Shown here: piece by piece, positions 24,984 through 33,249 of the stretch | How positions within the stretch are numbered: the first letter of the stretch is position 1 | Layout of the letters: each line of letters opens with the position of its first letter | NCBI RefSeq assembly: GCF_004138325.1 | Contig: NZ_SBLB01000001.1 | Location: forward strand, 1,745,855-1,809,854 | Direction of reading: 5' to 3' | Source: Spirosoma sordidisoli | Lineage (GTDB): Bacteria; Bacteroidota; Bacteroidia; Cytophagales; Spirosomataceae | DNA length: 64,000 nt | Notes under the pieces: generated by a model | What the model saw: only the letters and a program-made list of their open reading frames with translations | The model's database searches: none | What the model was told of the DNA's origin: nothing | Program-made: the position numbers and the translations under genes

Positions 24984-25619
24984 TTATGGGTGTACGGGGT
25001 AGTTCGGAATGTTACGGCCGAGGTAGATGTGGCGCTCGGCCTTGTACATGTTGCCTGCGTCTATCAGTTTCAGAATGCCGCTGCCACCCCGATTATCCAG
25101 TTTCTGCCGTTTGGCGGGCGTAAGCAGCGGGTCGTCGTCAAACACGAATTCGTCGATGTAGTATTCGGTGAGGCCCGGCTCTTTGATCGTGACATGGATA
25201 TGCGCCGGGTCGCTGTAGCCGGGGTACGGGGCCGGGCGTAGGGTCACGAATTTGTACTCGCCTTTCTCGTTGGTGCGCATCCAGCCACGTAGGGAGCCGT
25301 GCCGCCGTTCCCAGCCCGTTGCGCCTTTTTTGGCCACGTAATGGCCGGTTTCGTCGGTGTGGTACACGTAGAGAATAACATTAGGCGCCGGTGTTTTTCC
25401 GTCGGCTTTGTACACAATCCCGTTGATGCCCAGCGGCTTTTTACCCGTCCAGGTGGCGTCGGGTAGTTTGGCTAACATGTCCAGTTTGTCGAAGGGTACC
25501 GGACTTTCGTGAATCGCTTCGCAGCCCTCGCAGGGGCCACCTACTTGTTTATCCTGTGCATGGGCCTTCAGTGCAACCAGCAGCAGAACGACCAGCAACG
25601 TACATACCTGATTTTTCAT
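24984..25619 (-). CDS. Exported intradiol dioxygenase-like protein
   Basis: 211 residues from MKNQV at 25619, with a signal peptide (to KAHAQ). It carries the intradiol ring-cleavage pattern: a Tyr-rich strand LYVYHTDETGHY, then RGWMRTNEKGEYKFVTLRPAPYP and PAHIHVTI, where Tyr and His residues bind Fe(III). It ends with an extra conserved tail. Cytoplasmic relatives cleave catechols; exported Bacteroidota versions have unknown substrates. A Cys-rich start (GGPCEGCEA) follows the signal peptide. It is divergent from the LytS operon, sharing a 193-base promoter region. Confidence 0.8.
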   Translation of the reverse strand: MKNQVCTLLVVLLLVALKAHAQDKQVGGPCEGCEAIHESPVPFDKLDMLAKLPDATWTGKKPLGINGIVYKADGKTPAPNVILYVYHTDETGHYVAKKGATGWERRHGSLRGWMRTNEKGEYKFVTLRPAPYPGYSDPAHIHVTIKEPGLTEYYIDEFVFDDDPLLTPAKRQKLDNRGGSGILKLIDAGNMYKAERHIYLGRNIPNYPVHP

Positions 25620-25812
25620 GGCTTGTTTTTTTGGTAAAGCAACGAATACCCACCGGCAGACAAAAAAATAGTAGAGCAACGACCCGAAAAATCGACCTGC
25701 GAAAATACCCCTTCCCGTCCTCTACTTTTTGCGCTGTTGGTCGATAAAATTTTCAGCGTACCGGCCTTTTCAATTCATTTACAGCGGGTTTCGTCAAGCC
25801 CGGCCCCCGCAT

Positions 25813-26895
25813 ATGGATTTTCTGGACCGTCGCATCACCATTCCGCTCACCACCCGCACCACCACCGTCAAATACGCGCTGGTACATACGGCTTATTGGG
25901 TATTGATCACGGGCTTTTTCCTGTACGAAAAGCGCTACCTGATCTACAAGGCGGGTCTACCCTATTTCGTTGCCTGTGTGGTGGTGCGGGTGGTGCTGCT
26001 CATCGCCATTGCCTACCTCAATATTCACTACCTGCTCCCTCGCTACCTGCTGGCGGGGCGTTATGTCCGGTATTTTTCGCTCGTCCTGCTGGCTATTCTG
26101 GGGTATCTGCTCGTGCAGGCCTTCTACGACTATATTCTCTATGGGTACGTGATTGCCCCCACGCGTAGCCGCGACTGGCTCGAAACGCTCTCGTATAATT
26201 TCTTCAGCACGCTCTGGTACCTGGGGCTGATGGTGCCGCTCAAACTGAGCATCGACTGGTACCAGCAGCAGCGAGTATTACAGCAGATTACGGTCGAGAA
26301 GTTACAGGCCGAAGTCAACTTCTTGCGGGCGCAGATCAACCCGCACTTTCTGTTCAACGTGATGAACAGTCTCTACGCTCTGACGCTTAAAAAGTCGGAT
26401 CTGGCTCCCGAAATGGTCTTGAAACTTTCCGACATGATGGAGTATATGCTCTACGACAGCGACGAGCTGACGGTGCCGCTCGAACGGGAACTCAAGTACA
26501 TCCAGACTTATATCGACCTCGAAAAAATCCGGTGCGGTGGCGAGGCCGACGTAGCCCTGCGCATCGATGGGCACCCCAACGGGCAGGAGATTGCCCCGCT
26601 ATTGCTGCTGCCGCTGGTTGAAAATGCGTTCAAGCACGGTGTGAGCCGGCAGGCTGGCAAAGCCTGGCTACACAGTACCGTGACGCTCAACCCAACCACC
26701 GTTGAAATCACCGTCGAAAACAACAAACCGGCCGTTTACACGGGCACCCAACCCGCCGAAACCAGAGGGGGCTTTGGGCTGGCGAACCTGCGCAAACGGC
26801 TGGAGCTGCTGTATCCGGGCCGCTACACGCTCCGTACTGAAGAAGGTTCCGACACCTACAAAGCGGCCCTCTTTATTTCGTTCACCAACCACTAA
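25813..26895 (+). CDS. LytS-type sensor histidine kinase
   Basis: 360 residues from ATG 25813. Four membrane helices fill the first 150 residues (for example YALVHTAYWVLITGFFLY and VLLAILGYLLVQAFY). A short coiled coil follows, then the His_kinase domain with NPHFLFNVMNSL (His178). The ATPase part has LLPLVENAFKHG and GGFGLANLRKRLELLYPG. There is no separate ligand-binding domain, so sensing may occur in the membrane. It is the first gene of a five-gene run ending in the LytTR regulator at 28840, its likely partner. Confidence 0.92.
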   Translation: MDFLDRRITIPLTTRTTTVKYALVHTAYWVLITGFFLYEKRYLIYKAGLPYFVACVVVRVVLLIAIAYLNIHYLLPRYLLAGRYVRYFSLVLLAILGYLLVQAFYDYILYGYVIAPTRSRDWLETLSYNFFSTLWYLGLMVPLKLSIDWYQQQRVLQQITVEKLQAEVNFLRAQINPHFLFNVMNSLYALTLKKSDLAPEMVLKLSDMMEYMLYDSDELTVPLERELKYIQTYIDLEKIRCGGEADVALRIDGHPNGQEIAPLLLLPLVENAFKHGVSRQAGKAWLHSTVTLNPTTVEITVENNKPAVYTGTQPAETRGGFGLANLRKRLELLYPGRYTLRTEEGSDTYKAALFISFTNH

Positions 26896-26900
26896 CACCA

Positions 26901-27836
26901 ATGACTACGCCCGTACGCTACCTGCTGATGATCATGCTGTTTGTTGCGGCTACGAACGTACCCAGGCCGGGCGTACCGTCCACCTTCGCCTGGACGAAGT
27001 TACTCGATGCAGGCCCCTGGAGGAAGAGTTATAACTTCCAGTTGTTTAGCCACCACGATACCCTCTGGGCGTTTCATCCCGATGGCACCTGGTTCTCGGC
27101 CGATGGGCAACACTGGGTCAAGTCGCCCCTGCGCAACGCCATCGACAACCAGGCGTTTCTGGATTATGTGCCCTTTAACAACACGATGCTGGGCCTCGGC
27201 CATTTCACGGGCAACATTGACCGGTACACCTTCCGACCCGATATTTACCAAAGCCCCGATATGAAGCACTGGAACCGACTCGCAGGCTCGAATCTGCCTC
27301 AGCGGTTTTTCTACCATCCGTTTGTGTTTCAGAATAAGATCTGGATCATTGGTGGCGAAGATAAACGAACCCAATTTGCCGACATCTGGAATTCGGCCGA
27401 CGGCGTTCACTGGCAACGGGTGAAAGACAACCTGCCCTTTGGTAAACGCAGCAGCAGCCAGGTTGTGACGCTCAACAACCGGCTGTATCTGCTCAACAAC
27501 GATGTGTGGTCGTCGGCCGATGGGCTGAACTGGCGGCTCGAAACCCCCGAAATTGTGAAGGGCGCGTCTATTTTTGGCTATGCGGCCGTGGTCCTGGACG
27601 GAAAAATCTGGCTATTGGGCTGTAACCGAAACGGGCAGTTCAGCAGTCAGGTGCTGGTCAGTGCCGACGGACGTGCCTGGCAGGGGCAAAATGCACCCTG
27701 GTCGCCACGCGGGGGTATTGCCGCCTGCGCACATCGCGGAAAAATATACATGACGGGCGGCAAATACGGCGGGCAGGATACCGCCCACCCCGACTTTGTC
27801 TATAGCAACGATGTCTGGGTACTACAAGCTAACTAA
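26901..27836 (+). CDS. Exported kelch/propeller-like protein
   Basis: 311 residues with a signal peptide (YLLMIMLFVAATNV). Repeated units with a W-S-A-D-G-x-x-W pattern (WFSADGQHWVKS, WNSADGVHWQRV, WSSADGLNWRLE, VSADGRAWQG), alternating with IWIIGG, IWLLGC and IYMTGG strands, indicate a beta-propeller of five to six blades. It starts five bases after the kinase stop. The binding target is unknown. The position within the sensor operon suggests a role in the same response. Confidence 0.78.
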   Translation: MTTPVRYLLMIMLFVAATNVPRPGVPSTFAWTKLLDAGPWRKSYNFQLFSHHDTLWAFHPDGTWFSADGQHWVKSPLRNAIDNQAFLDYVPFNNTMLGLGHFTGNIDRYTFRPDIYQSPDMKHWNRLAGSNLPQRFFYHPFVFQNKIWIIGGEDKRTQFADIWNSADGVHWQRVKDNLPFGKRSSSQVVTLNNRLYLLNNDVWSSADGLNWRLETPEIVKGASIFGYAAVVLDGKIWLLGCNRNGQFSSQVLVSADGRAWQGQNAPWSPRGGIAACAHRGKIYMTGGKYGGQDTAHPDFVYSNDVWVLQAN

Positions 27837-27838
27837 CT

Positions 27839-28306
27839 ATGAAACAGATTATCCTGCTACTTGGCCTGGCCATCAGCTTCGTTGGGGCCACACGACCCTC
27901 GCCCCAACCATCGGTATTCGTGGCCAGTACGCCCTGTGATCTCATCCCCCGCATCTGGCTCGGTATTCCTACCGATGCCTCCTGCGAGTTTATCAAATGG
28001 ACGCTGTCGCTCAGCCGCGACCCGCGCAATCAGGCCCCGGCAGCGTACCTGCTTCACTACACCTACGGTATAACGCAGCCCAACACCACGGGCTTTGCCA
28101 ACGGCGGCACCACCCGGCAGAAAACAGGCCAATGGCAGCAGGTTCGCGACGCGCAGCAACGGACGGTTTATCAGTTAGGCACCAGCCCGGCAGACACGAC
28201 CATCCGTCTGGTCAAACTGGACGACAACCTGTTACACCTGCTCGACCCACAGGGCAAACTGATGATTGGTCATGCAGGCTGGAGTTACACCCTAAACAAA
28301 CGCTAA
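27839..28306 (+). CDS. Exported NlpE-like protein, paralogue A
   Basis: 155 residues with a signal peptide (to FVGAT). It is related to the next gene: both share a Cys near the start, a (W/L)xLSLxxD-P strand, a GQW/GTW strand, VYQL, a (L/F)(L/I)LD strand and a closing SYTLN(K/R). The pattern resembles the N-terminal barrel of NlpE, an envelope-stress lipoprotein. No lipobox is seen. It begins two bases after the preceding stop. Confidence 0.6.
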   Translation: MKQIILLLGLAISFVGATRPSPQPSVFVASTPCDLIPRIWLGIPTDASCEFIKWTLSLSRDPRNQAPAAYLLHYTYGITQPNTTGFANGGTTRQKTGQWQQVRDAQQRTVYQLGTSPADTTIRLVKLDDNLLHLLDPQGKLMIGHAGWSYTLNKR

Positions 28307-28313
28307 CGCACTG

Positions 28314-28820
28314 ATGAAAGCGACCCTCCTTACCCTACTACCGTACCTGATCGTCAGCCTAAACGCGATTTACGCGCAGGAAGCCCGGCCAACAAACGTA
28401 CCCGGTAAAACCACGTCCCGAACGCCCATACCCGAGGGGCCGTCGGTGACGGGCGAATTTCACGGGCGGTTCCCCTGCGCCGAAATCGCCAAAGACTGGA
28501 AAGTAGCTATTGCTCCCGGCCAATGGAAAATGAAGTGGGCATTGACCTTGTATCAGGATCCCGCCACCGGCCAGCCTACCACCTACCGGCTGCGAGGTAC
28601 CCTAAACCGGGCCGCCACCCGCGAGGGTACATGGGCCATCGTCACGGGTACCCCCACCGACCCCACCGCCATCGTGTATCAGTTGGATGCCGACAAGCCC
28701 AACGTATCGGTCTACCTGCTCAAAGGCGATGATGATGTGCTGTTTATACTCGATCAGCAACGCCATTTCCGTATCGGAACGGCCGACCTGAGCTATACCT
28801 TGAACCGGGTCGTAAATTAA
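28314..28820 (+). CDS. Exported NlpE-like protein, paralogue B
   Basis: 168 residues with a signal peptide (to IYAQE). FHGRFPCAEIAKDW matches the GxxPCAxC start of NlpE-type barrels, followed by MKWALTLYQDPATGQ, REGTWAIVTG, AIVYQLDAD and the closing DLSYTLNRV. Paralogue of the preceding gene, seven bases away, and 19 bases before the LytTR regulator. The NlpE link is by pattern only; the second Cys of the copper motif is missing. Confidence 0.6.
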   Translation: MKATLLTLLPYLIVSLNAIYAQEARPTNVPGKTTSRTPIPEGPSVTGEFHGRFPCAEIAKDWKVAIAPGQWKMKWALTLYQDPATGQPTTYRLRGTLNRAATREGTWAIVTGTPTDPTAIVYQLDADKPNVSVYLLKGDDDVLFILDQQRHFRIGTADLSYTLNRVVN

Positions 28821-28839
28821 CCTGTACCCCGGAAACACC

Positions 28840-29556
28840 ATGCTCCGCTGCGTGATTGTCGACGACGAAGTGCTGGCCCGCGAGATCCTGCACAACTACC
28901 TGAGCCGGTTGGAGGGCATTGGCGACGTGCATTCATTCGGCAACGCCTACGACGCCCTGACGTACCTGAACACCGAGATCGCCGATGTGTTGTTTCTGGA
29001 TATTGAAATGCCGAACCTAACGGGCATCGAGTTCCTGAAGTCGCTGCTGAACCCACCCATCACCGTGTTTACGACTGCCTACCGGAATTATGCCTTCGAG
29101 GGTTTCGAGCTGGGGGTGATCGACTTTCTGCTCAAGCCCATTGCCTTCCCCCGCTTCGTGCAGGCCGTAGACAAAGTGCGTGAATTCATGGCCCTGAAAG
29201 CGCAGCAAATTCAGGTCGACGCGTCGCCCGTCAATGCATCGCCCGATACCATTTTCGTGAAGAGCGGGGTGCAGCGCATCCGGCTGGCGCTCGACAGCGT
29301 GACCTACATCCAGGGGCTTAAAGATTACGCCATCATCCACACCGATACCGGCAATATCGTACTTAAAGGATCGATCAAAACAATGGAAACTCTTTTCCCA
29401 CCAAATCGATTTATACGCGTTCATAAATCGTTTATCGTGGCACTGTCGCGCATTAGCCGCCTTGAGCGTAATCGGTTACTGCTGAATGCCAGCCACATTC
29501 CTATTGGTCGAAATTTCCGTAGTAACCTGGAAACGGCTTTGTCCAGTATCCGCTAA
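28840..29556 (+). CDS. LytTR family response regulator
   Basis: 238 residues. The receiver domain has the acidic pair at the start (VIVDDE), phospho-acceptor Asp54 in VLFLDIEMPN, TTAYRNYA and Lys in FLLKPI. The LytTR DNA-binding domain occupies about 140-238 (IFVKSGVQRIRLALDSVTYIQG, FIRVHKSFIVALSRI, IPIGRNFR). It should be activated by the LytS kinase encoded four genes upstream. Confidence 0.93.
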   Translation: MLRCVIVDDEVLAREILHNYLSRLEGIGDVHSFGNAYDALTYLNTEIADVLFLDIEMPNLTGIEFLKSLLNPPITVFTTAYRNYAFEGFELGVIDFLLKPIAFPRFVQAVDKVREFMALKAQQIQVDASPVNASPDTIFVKSGVQRIRLALDSVTYIQGLKDYAIIHTDTGNIVLKGSIKTMETLFPPNRFIRVHKSFIVALSRISRLERNRLLLNASHIPIGRNFRSNLETALSSIR

Positions 29557-29882
29557 TGCCCTGATAGCCTCGTAAACTTAACTTTTGGGATGATTAGGTA
29601 ATGCACGATACTTGTACATTGACTGGATCAAGACGCAAACAAATGTGAAAAATCAAATCCTCGATTGCTATGACTTTATAGAGTGCGTACAGAAAATACA
29701 GCGTTTTACTGAACGATAACAACATAAACCAGTTTTGTACTATTAGCTGATTTAGTCAACGTTCTTACCCTACCTATGCAGGATTTAGAGCACCAGCACA
29801 AGGAGCTCATCAAGGATCGAGAAGATTGAATAAAAGCGGCAGCACAGAGGGCACGCGAAGCAATTGATAGATCAGTAAACAG
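29557..29882. other. Intergenic stretch with a possible broken small gene
   Basis: Fairly AT-rich. A reading frame from ATG 29776 gives MQDLEHQHKELIKDRED, an in-frame TGA, then IKAAAQRAREAIDRSVN, after which it runs into the MITE-like element at 29883. The two halves look like one charged helical (coiled-coil) protein, so this may be a small gene broken by a stop and an insertion. No homologue is recognised. Confidence 0.35.
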
Positions 29883-30181
29883 GAGTAATCCCAAATCTTG
29901 GGTGAGGTCGAATGCCAGCATCAGCGCACTCGAGATGGCTGCATAAACAGCAATTCTAAACCACGCCAGTTGTAAGAGCGAGCGTAGAAAATCATATACC
30001 AGACTTACGTTACCCGATAGTTTCTCAGTTCTCCCAGAACCGTAACCGGGGCGACTCCATGCCTAACTCGGCCTTACCTGGCCACAAAAAGACCTCCTTT
30101 CCGGCTTTGGCGTTGTGGTCGGTGCGCAAAGCTAAGAAAGGAGGCTCTTTTGAGTCAACCCATCAAGATTAGGGATGACTC
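29883..30181. mobile_element. MITE-like element related to the IS5 relic
   Basis: 299 bases bounded by inverted ends: GAGTAATCCCAAATCTTGGGT on the left, and on the right the reverse complement of GAGTCATCCCTAATCTTGATGGGT. The right 95 bases also hold a long hairpin (AAAGACCTCCTTTC with GAAAGGAGGCTCTTT) that matches the end of the transposase relic at 20339-20440, including the internal TTAGCTTTG. It encodes no protein. No clear target duplication is visible. Confidence 0.6.
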
Positions 30182-30200
30182 ATGGTTGTTTATGGACAGC

Positions 30201-31295
30201 TTACTGCGCTACCGCTGCCAGCGCCGGGTAATCGGTATACCCCTTCTCGCCGGGCGTGTAGAATGTGTTGAAGTCAGGCTGATTCATCTCAGCACCACTT
30301 TGCAGCCGCTCCGCAAAATCGGGATTAGCAATGACCGGACGGCCAAAAGCCACCAGATCGGCCTGACCGCTTTCCAGAACAGCTTCGGCCCGCTCCGCAT
30401 CGTAGCCTCCGCTCAGGATCAGCGTGCCGGTGAAACGAGTCCGAATGTCGTCAACGATATGGGCCGGTACGGCGGGCGCACCCATAGCCGCGTGATCGAC
30501 CAGATGCAGGTACACGATACCCAGCGCATTCAGTTTTTCGGCCAGGTACCGGTAGGTTTCGTCGGTTTCCGGATACGGATGGATGTCGTTGAACACACCG
30601 TAGGGCGATAACCGCACCCCCACTTTATCGAACCCGATAGCTTTTCCAGCCGCTTCGGCCGCTTCGAGCAGGAAACGACTGCGGTTCTCAACGCTACCGC
30701 CGTACTCGTCGGTGCGCTGGTTCGTGTTGGGGCTGATGAACTGCTCGATCAGGTAGCCGTTGGCGCCGTGCAGTTCGACCCCGTCGAAACCGGCCTCGAT
30801 CGCGTTTTTCGACGCCGTTACGTACTCCTGAATGGTTTGCTTCACCTCATCGGTCGTAAGGGCTCGGGGGGTTGGGTGATCCTGCATCCCTTCGGTATCG
30901 GTATAGATCTGACCGGCAGCCGCAATGGCCGACGGGGCAATCAGTTCGGCATCACCCACCAGATGACTGGCGTGGCCGATCCGGCCGGTATGCATGAGCT
31001 GGATAAAGAGTTTACCCCCTTCGGCATGAACTGCGTCGGTCACTTTCCGCCAGCCAGCTACCTGAGCCGCACTATGAATACCCGGAATGCGCGCGTACCC
31101 TTCGCCGTTGGGCGAAGGCGATACCCCTTCCGTAATGATCAGGCCAATAGACGCACGCTGCGCATAATAGGTAGCCATGATGTCGGTCGGCAGGTGATCG
31201 GCCGTGGCCCGGTTACGGGTCATGGGGGCCATAACCAGGTGGTTCGTCAGCGTCAGATTGCCCAGACGAGCTTCTGAAAACAGTTTTTGTGCCAT
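30201..31295 (-). CDS. Old yellow enzyme family alkene reductase
   Basis: 364 residues, an FMN-dependent (beta/alpha)8 barrel that reduces activated C=C bonds using NAD(P)H. Recognisable blocks: LTNHLVMAPMTRNRA, the active-site strand KLFIQLMHTGRIGH, GFDGVELHGANGYLIEQF with the substrate-binding His/Asn pair, NQRTDEYGGSVENRSRFLLE, and the C-terminal phosphate site DLVAFGRPVIANPDF. Similar to NemA-type enzymes. The ArsR-type regulator just upstream on the same strand probably controls it. Confidence 0.93.
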   Translation of the reverse strand: MAQKLFSEARLGNLTLTNHLVMAPMTRNRATADHLPTDIMATYYAQRASIGLIITEGVSPSPNGEGYARIPGIHSAAQVAGWRKVTDAVHAEGGKLFIQLMHTGRIGHASHLVGDAELIAPSAIAAAGQIYTDTEGMQDHPTPRALTTDEVKQTIQEYVTASKNAIEAGFDGVELHGANGYLIEQFISPNTNQRTDEYGGSVENRSRFLLEAAEAAGKAIGFDKVGVRLSPYGVFNDIHPYPETDETYRYLAEKLNALGIVYLHLVDHAAMGAPAVPAHIVDDIRTRFTGTLILSGGYDAERAEAVLESGQADLVAFGRPVIANPDFAERLQSGAEMNQPDFNTFYTPGEKGYTDYPALAAVAQ

Positions 31296-31388
31296 GTGTT
31301 TAATTCAGTTGTGAACGGTATAACTCCGTGAATACCTTCTGTCAACACAACCAAATATTTAAAAGTTTGAATGTTTGCGGATAAAATT

Positions 31389-31658
31389 TTAGCCCAGCTT
31401 CTCCAGGAAGCCGGATAACTGCTGCAACGACTCCTTATTGAGCGACAGGTACAGATTTCGGCCTTCCTTGCGTGCGTTAACCAGGCCGCTCTCGGTAAGC
31501 TGCTTGACATGGTGCGACACGCAGGGTTGCGACAGCCCGGTCAGTTCCTGAATATCGGTGCAGGTCATGCTGCCTTTGTCTGACAGCTCCAGCAAGATGG
31601 ACAGGCGGTATTTATCAGCAATAGCGCCCGTGGCTTTTTCAACAAACCGGTGTTCCAT
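31389..31658 (-). CDS. ArsR family transcriptional regulator
   Basis: 89 residues from ATG 31658 (a TTG eight codons earlier is less likely). A compact winged helix: KYRLSILLELSDKGSMTCTDIQELTGLSQPCVSHHVKQLTESGLV, then the wing with RKEGRNLYLSLN. A Cys in the recognition helix (QPCVSHH) recalls redox- or metal-sensing members. It lies 93 bases upstream of the alkene reductase; the gap contains AT-rich dyads such as CAAATATTTAAAAGTTTG that may be operators. Confidence 0.85.
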   Translation of the reverse strand: MEHRFVEKATGAIADKYRLSILLELSDKGSMTCTDIQELTGLSQPCVSHHVKQLTESGLVNARKEGRNLYLSLNKESLQQLSGFLEKLG

Positions 31659-31777
31659 AGTTACGAGGGGCTTCGTCCCCAACTAATGACGAAGAAACAA
31701 ATTATCTATAAACGAACAAAATCCAGCGACGTATAGTGCCTGCCTGAACGCCAGCGGTTTCCGTGGCTGATAATCAG

Positions 31778-31821
31778 CCGGTCGCTGTCTGCCGTAGACT
31801 CACAAAGCAGACAACGACCGG
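31778..31821 (-). terminator. Hairpin after the lipase-like gene
   Basis: A 15-bp stem with one mismatch (31778-31792 with 31807-31821) and a 14-nt loop, nine bases past the stop of the hydrolase gene. No T run on the minus strand, so it may only stabilise the mRNA end. Confidence 0.5.
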
Positions 31822-31829
31822 TTTGGGCT

Positions 31830-33038
31830 TTACGGTATACTGGCGAAGAACTGAAGCGTTTGCAGCAGGTAACCCGGAATAGCGCTCGCGTGCGACTGCC
31901 CCTGCAGCGGGAACAGCTGGACCGTAGTGGCGCCTTTTTGCTTCATGGCGTTGAAGGCATTCTCGCTATTGAGCGGATAGACCTGCTGGTCGGCGGTGCC
32001 GTAGATGAGCAGGGTCGGCGTTTTGGGCACGAAATTGTACGTATCGTTATCTTTCAGCGCGTTGATGAATTCGGTGTCGGTACCGTTCAGGATACCGTTC
32101 TTGAACCCATCCGTGGCGGCCTGGTTGAAGCTGACGTCGATAGTAGCCAGAACCCCCTGGGTCTGTACCCGGCTCGCATACGGCTCTTTCAGGAAGAACG
32201 ACAGGGGCCGGTTCAGGTTATAAATCCGGTTGTAGGTCGTCATGACCCACAGGTACTGGCTGTTGGCCAGGGGCAAGCCGGAGGTAGGGCTTCCCAGCAC
32301 GAATTTGGTGAAGTTGAGCTTATCGTAGGCTCCGGCTCCGGCGCTAACGGCTTTGAGCGTAAAGGGCTGCGAATTTTCGGTTTCCATCTTCTGCTGCAGC
32401 GCCATCGTCGCTCCGCCCCCCTGCGAGTAGCCCGACAGGTACAGGTTGTTGTTCCAGCTGATGTTGTTGGCGGTACAGAACTCGCGGGTGGCCTGAATCA
32501 TGTCATAGGTCGATGAGGCCAGGGTTTTACGGTGTTCGTAGGGATGCGGCACCTGCTTGCTTTCGCCGTAGCCGATGTAGTCAGGGTAAATAACCAGGTA
32601 GCCCAGCGCGGCTCCCAGCACGCCCACCGTAGCCGACTCGCCCCCGGCCACAAAGTACGAAGGCGCTTCTTTTTCGTCGAAGATTGTACCGTGCTGAACG
32701 CTGATGGCCGAGAAAGCACCGGTTCTGGTAGGTACCAGCACCGCCCCCGAGGCCGTAATGTCGGTGCCGTCGACGTTTTTGGTTTTGTAGGTGATACGGT
32801 GAACCGTGCAGCCGTACTGGATAAAACTGGCAATCGGAATACCACCGCCCAGCTGTGCGCTGAACGGGCTGAGCTGGGTTACAACCTGCTCTTTGGTCAG
32901 CTGGGCAATTTGAGAATTCCCAACCAGGTACTGGTTTTGCGGGGTCGGCGTATCGGTCGTGCTGTTGTCGCAGGCGGTCAGCACCACAGCCAGCCAGAGT
33001 ACCCAGACGTACCGGAATGACTTTACGGTAGAGATCAT
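31830..33038 (-). CDS. Alpha/beta hydrolase lipoprotein (secretory lipase-like)
   Basis: 402 residues from ATG 33038. Lipoprotein signal with lipobox VLTAC (Cys23). The fold carries an early HGT oxyanion strand (SVQHGTIF), the nucleophile elbow GYSQGGG (Ser205), and later TLLIYGTADQQVYP (probable Asp) and GQSHASAIPGY (probable His). The layout resembles secretory lipases/esterases acting on esters outside the cytoplasm. Likely anchored to the outer membrane. Single gene. Confidence 0.85.
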   Translation of the reverse strand: MISTVKSFRYVWVLWLAVVLTACDNSTTDTPTPQNQYLVGNSQIAQLTKEQVVTQLSPFSAQLGGGIPIASFIQYGCTVHRITYKTKNVDGTDITASGAVLVPTRTGAFSAISVQHGTIFDEKEAPSYFVAGGESATVGVLGAALGYLVIYPDYIGYGESKQVPHPYEHRKTLASSTYDMIQATREFCTANNISWNNNLYLSGYSQGGGATMALQQKMETENSQPFTLKAVSAGAGAYDKLNFTKFVLGSPTSGLPLANSQYLWVMTTYNRIYNLNRPLSFFLKEPYASRVQTQGVLATIDVSFNQAATDGFKNGILNGTDTEFINALKDNDTYNFVPKTPTLLIYGTADQQVYPLNSENAFNAMKQKGATTVQLFPLQGQSHASAIPGYLLQTLQFFASIP

Positions 33039-33220
33039 ATGATTAGAACGATTTGACAAGGTTGCAGAGGAAATAAGCGATCAGATTACCTACAAATATG
33101 CATTCGTTTTCGGTCTGTTTTCTGCCGATTATAGGTGAGCAGCGGAAATCTGTTGGTGAGCGGGTCTGACAGCGGGGCGAACTTGACGCGGCCGGCTGGA
33201 CAGAATCAGCGGGGGCGTAG

Positions 33221-33228
33221 TACCTTTG
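33221..33228 (+). promoter_or_regulatory. -7 box of the glycosyltransferase gene
   Basis: TACCTTTG, a TAnnTTTG match, 21 bases before the ATG at 33250. No -33 TTG at the usual spacing. Confidence 0.5.
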
Positions 33229-33249
33229 TGCTTTCTTCTCGCTTATTTC

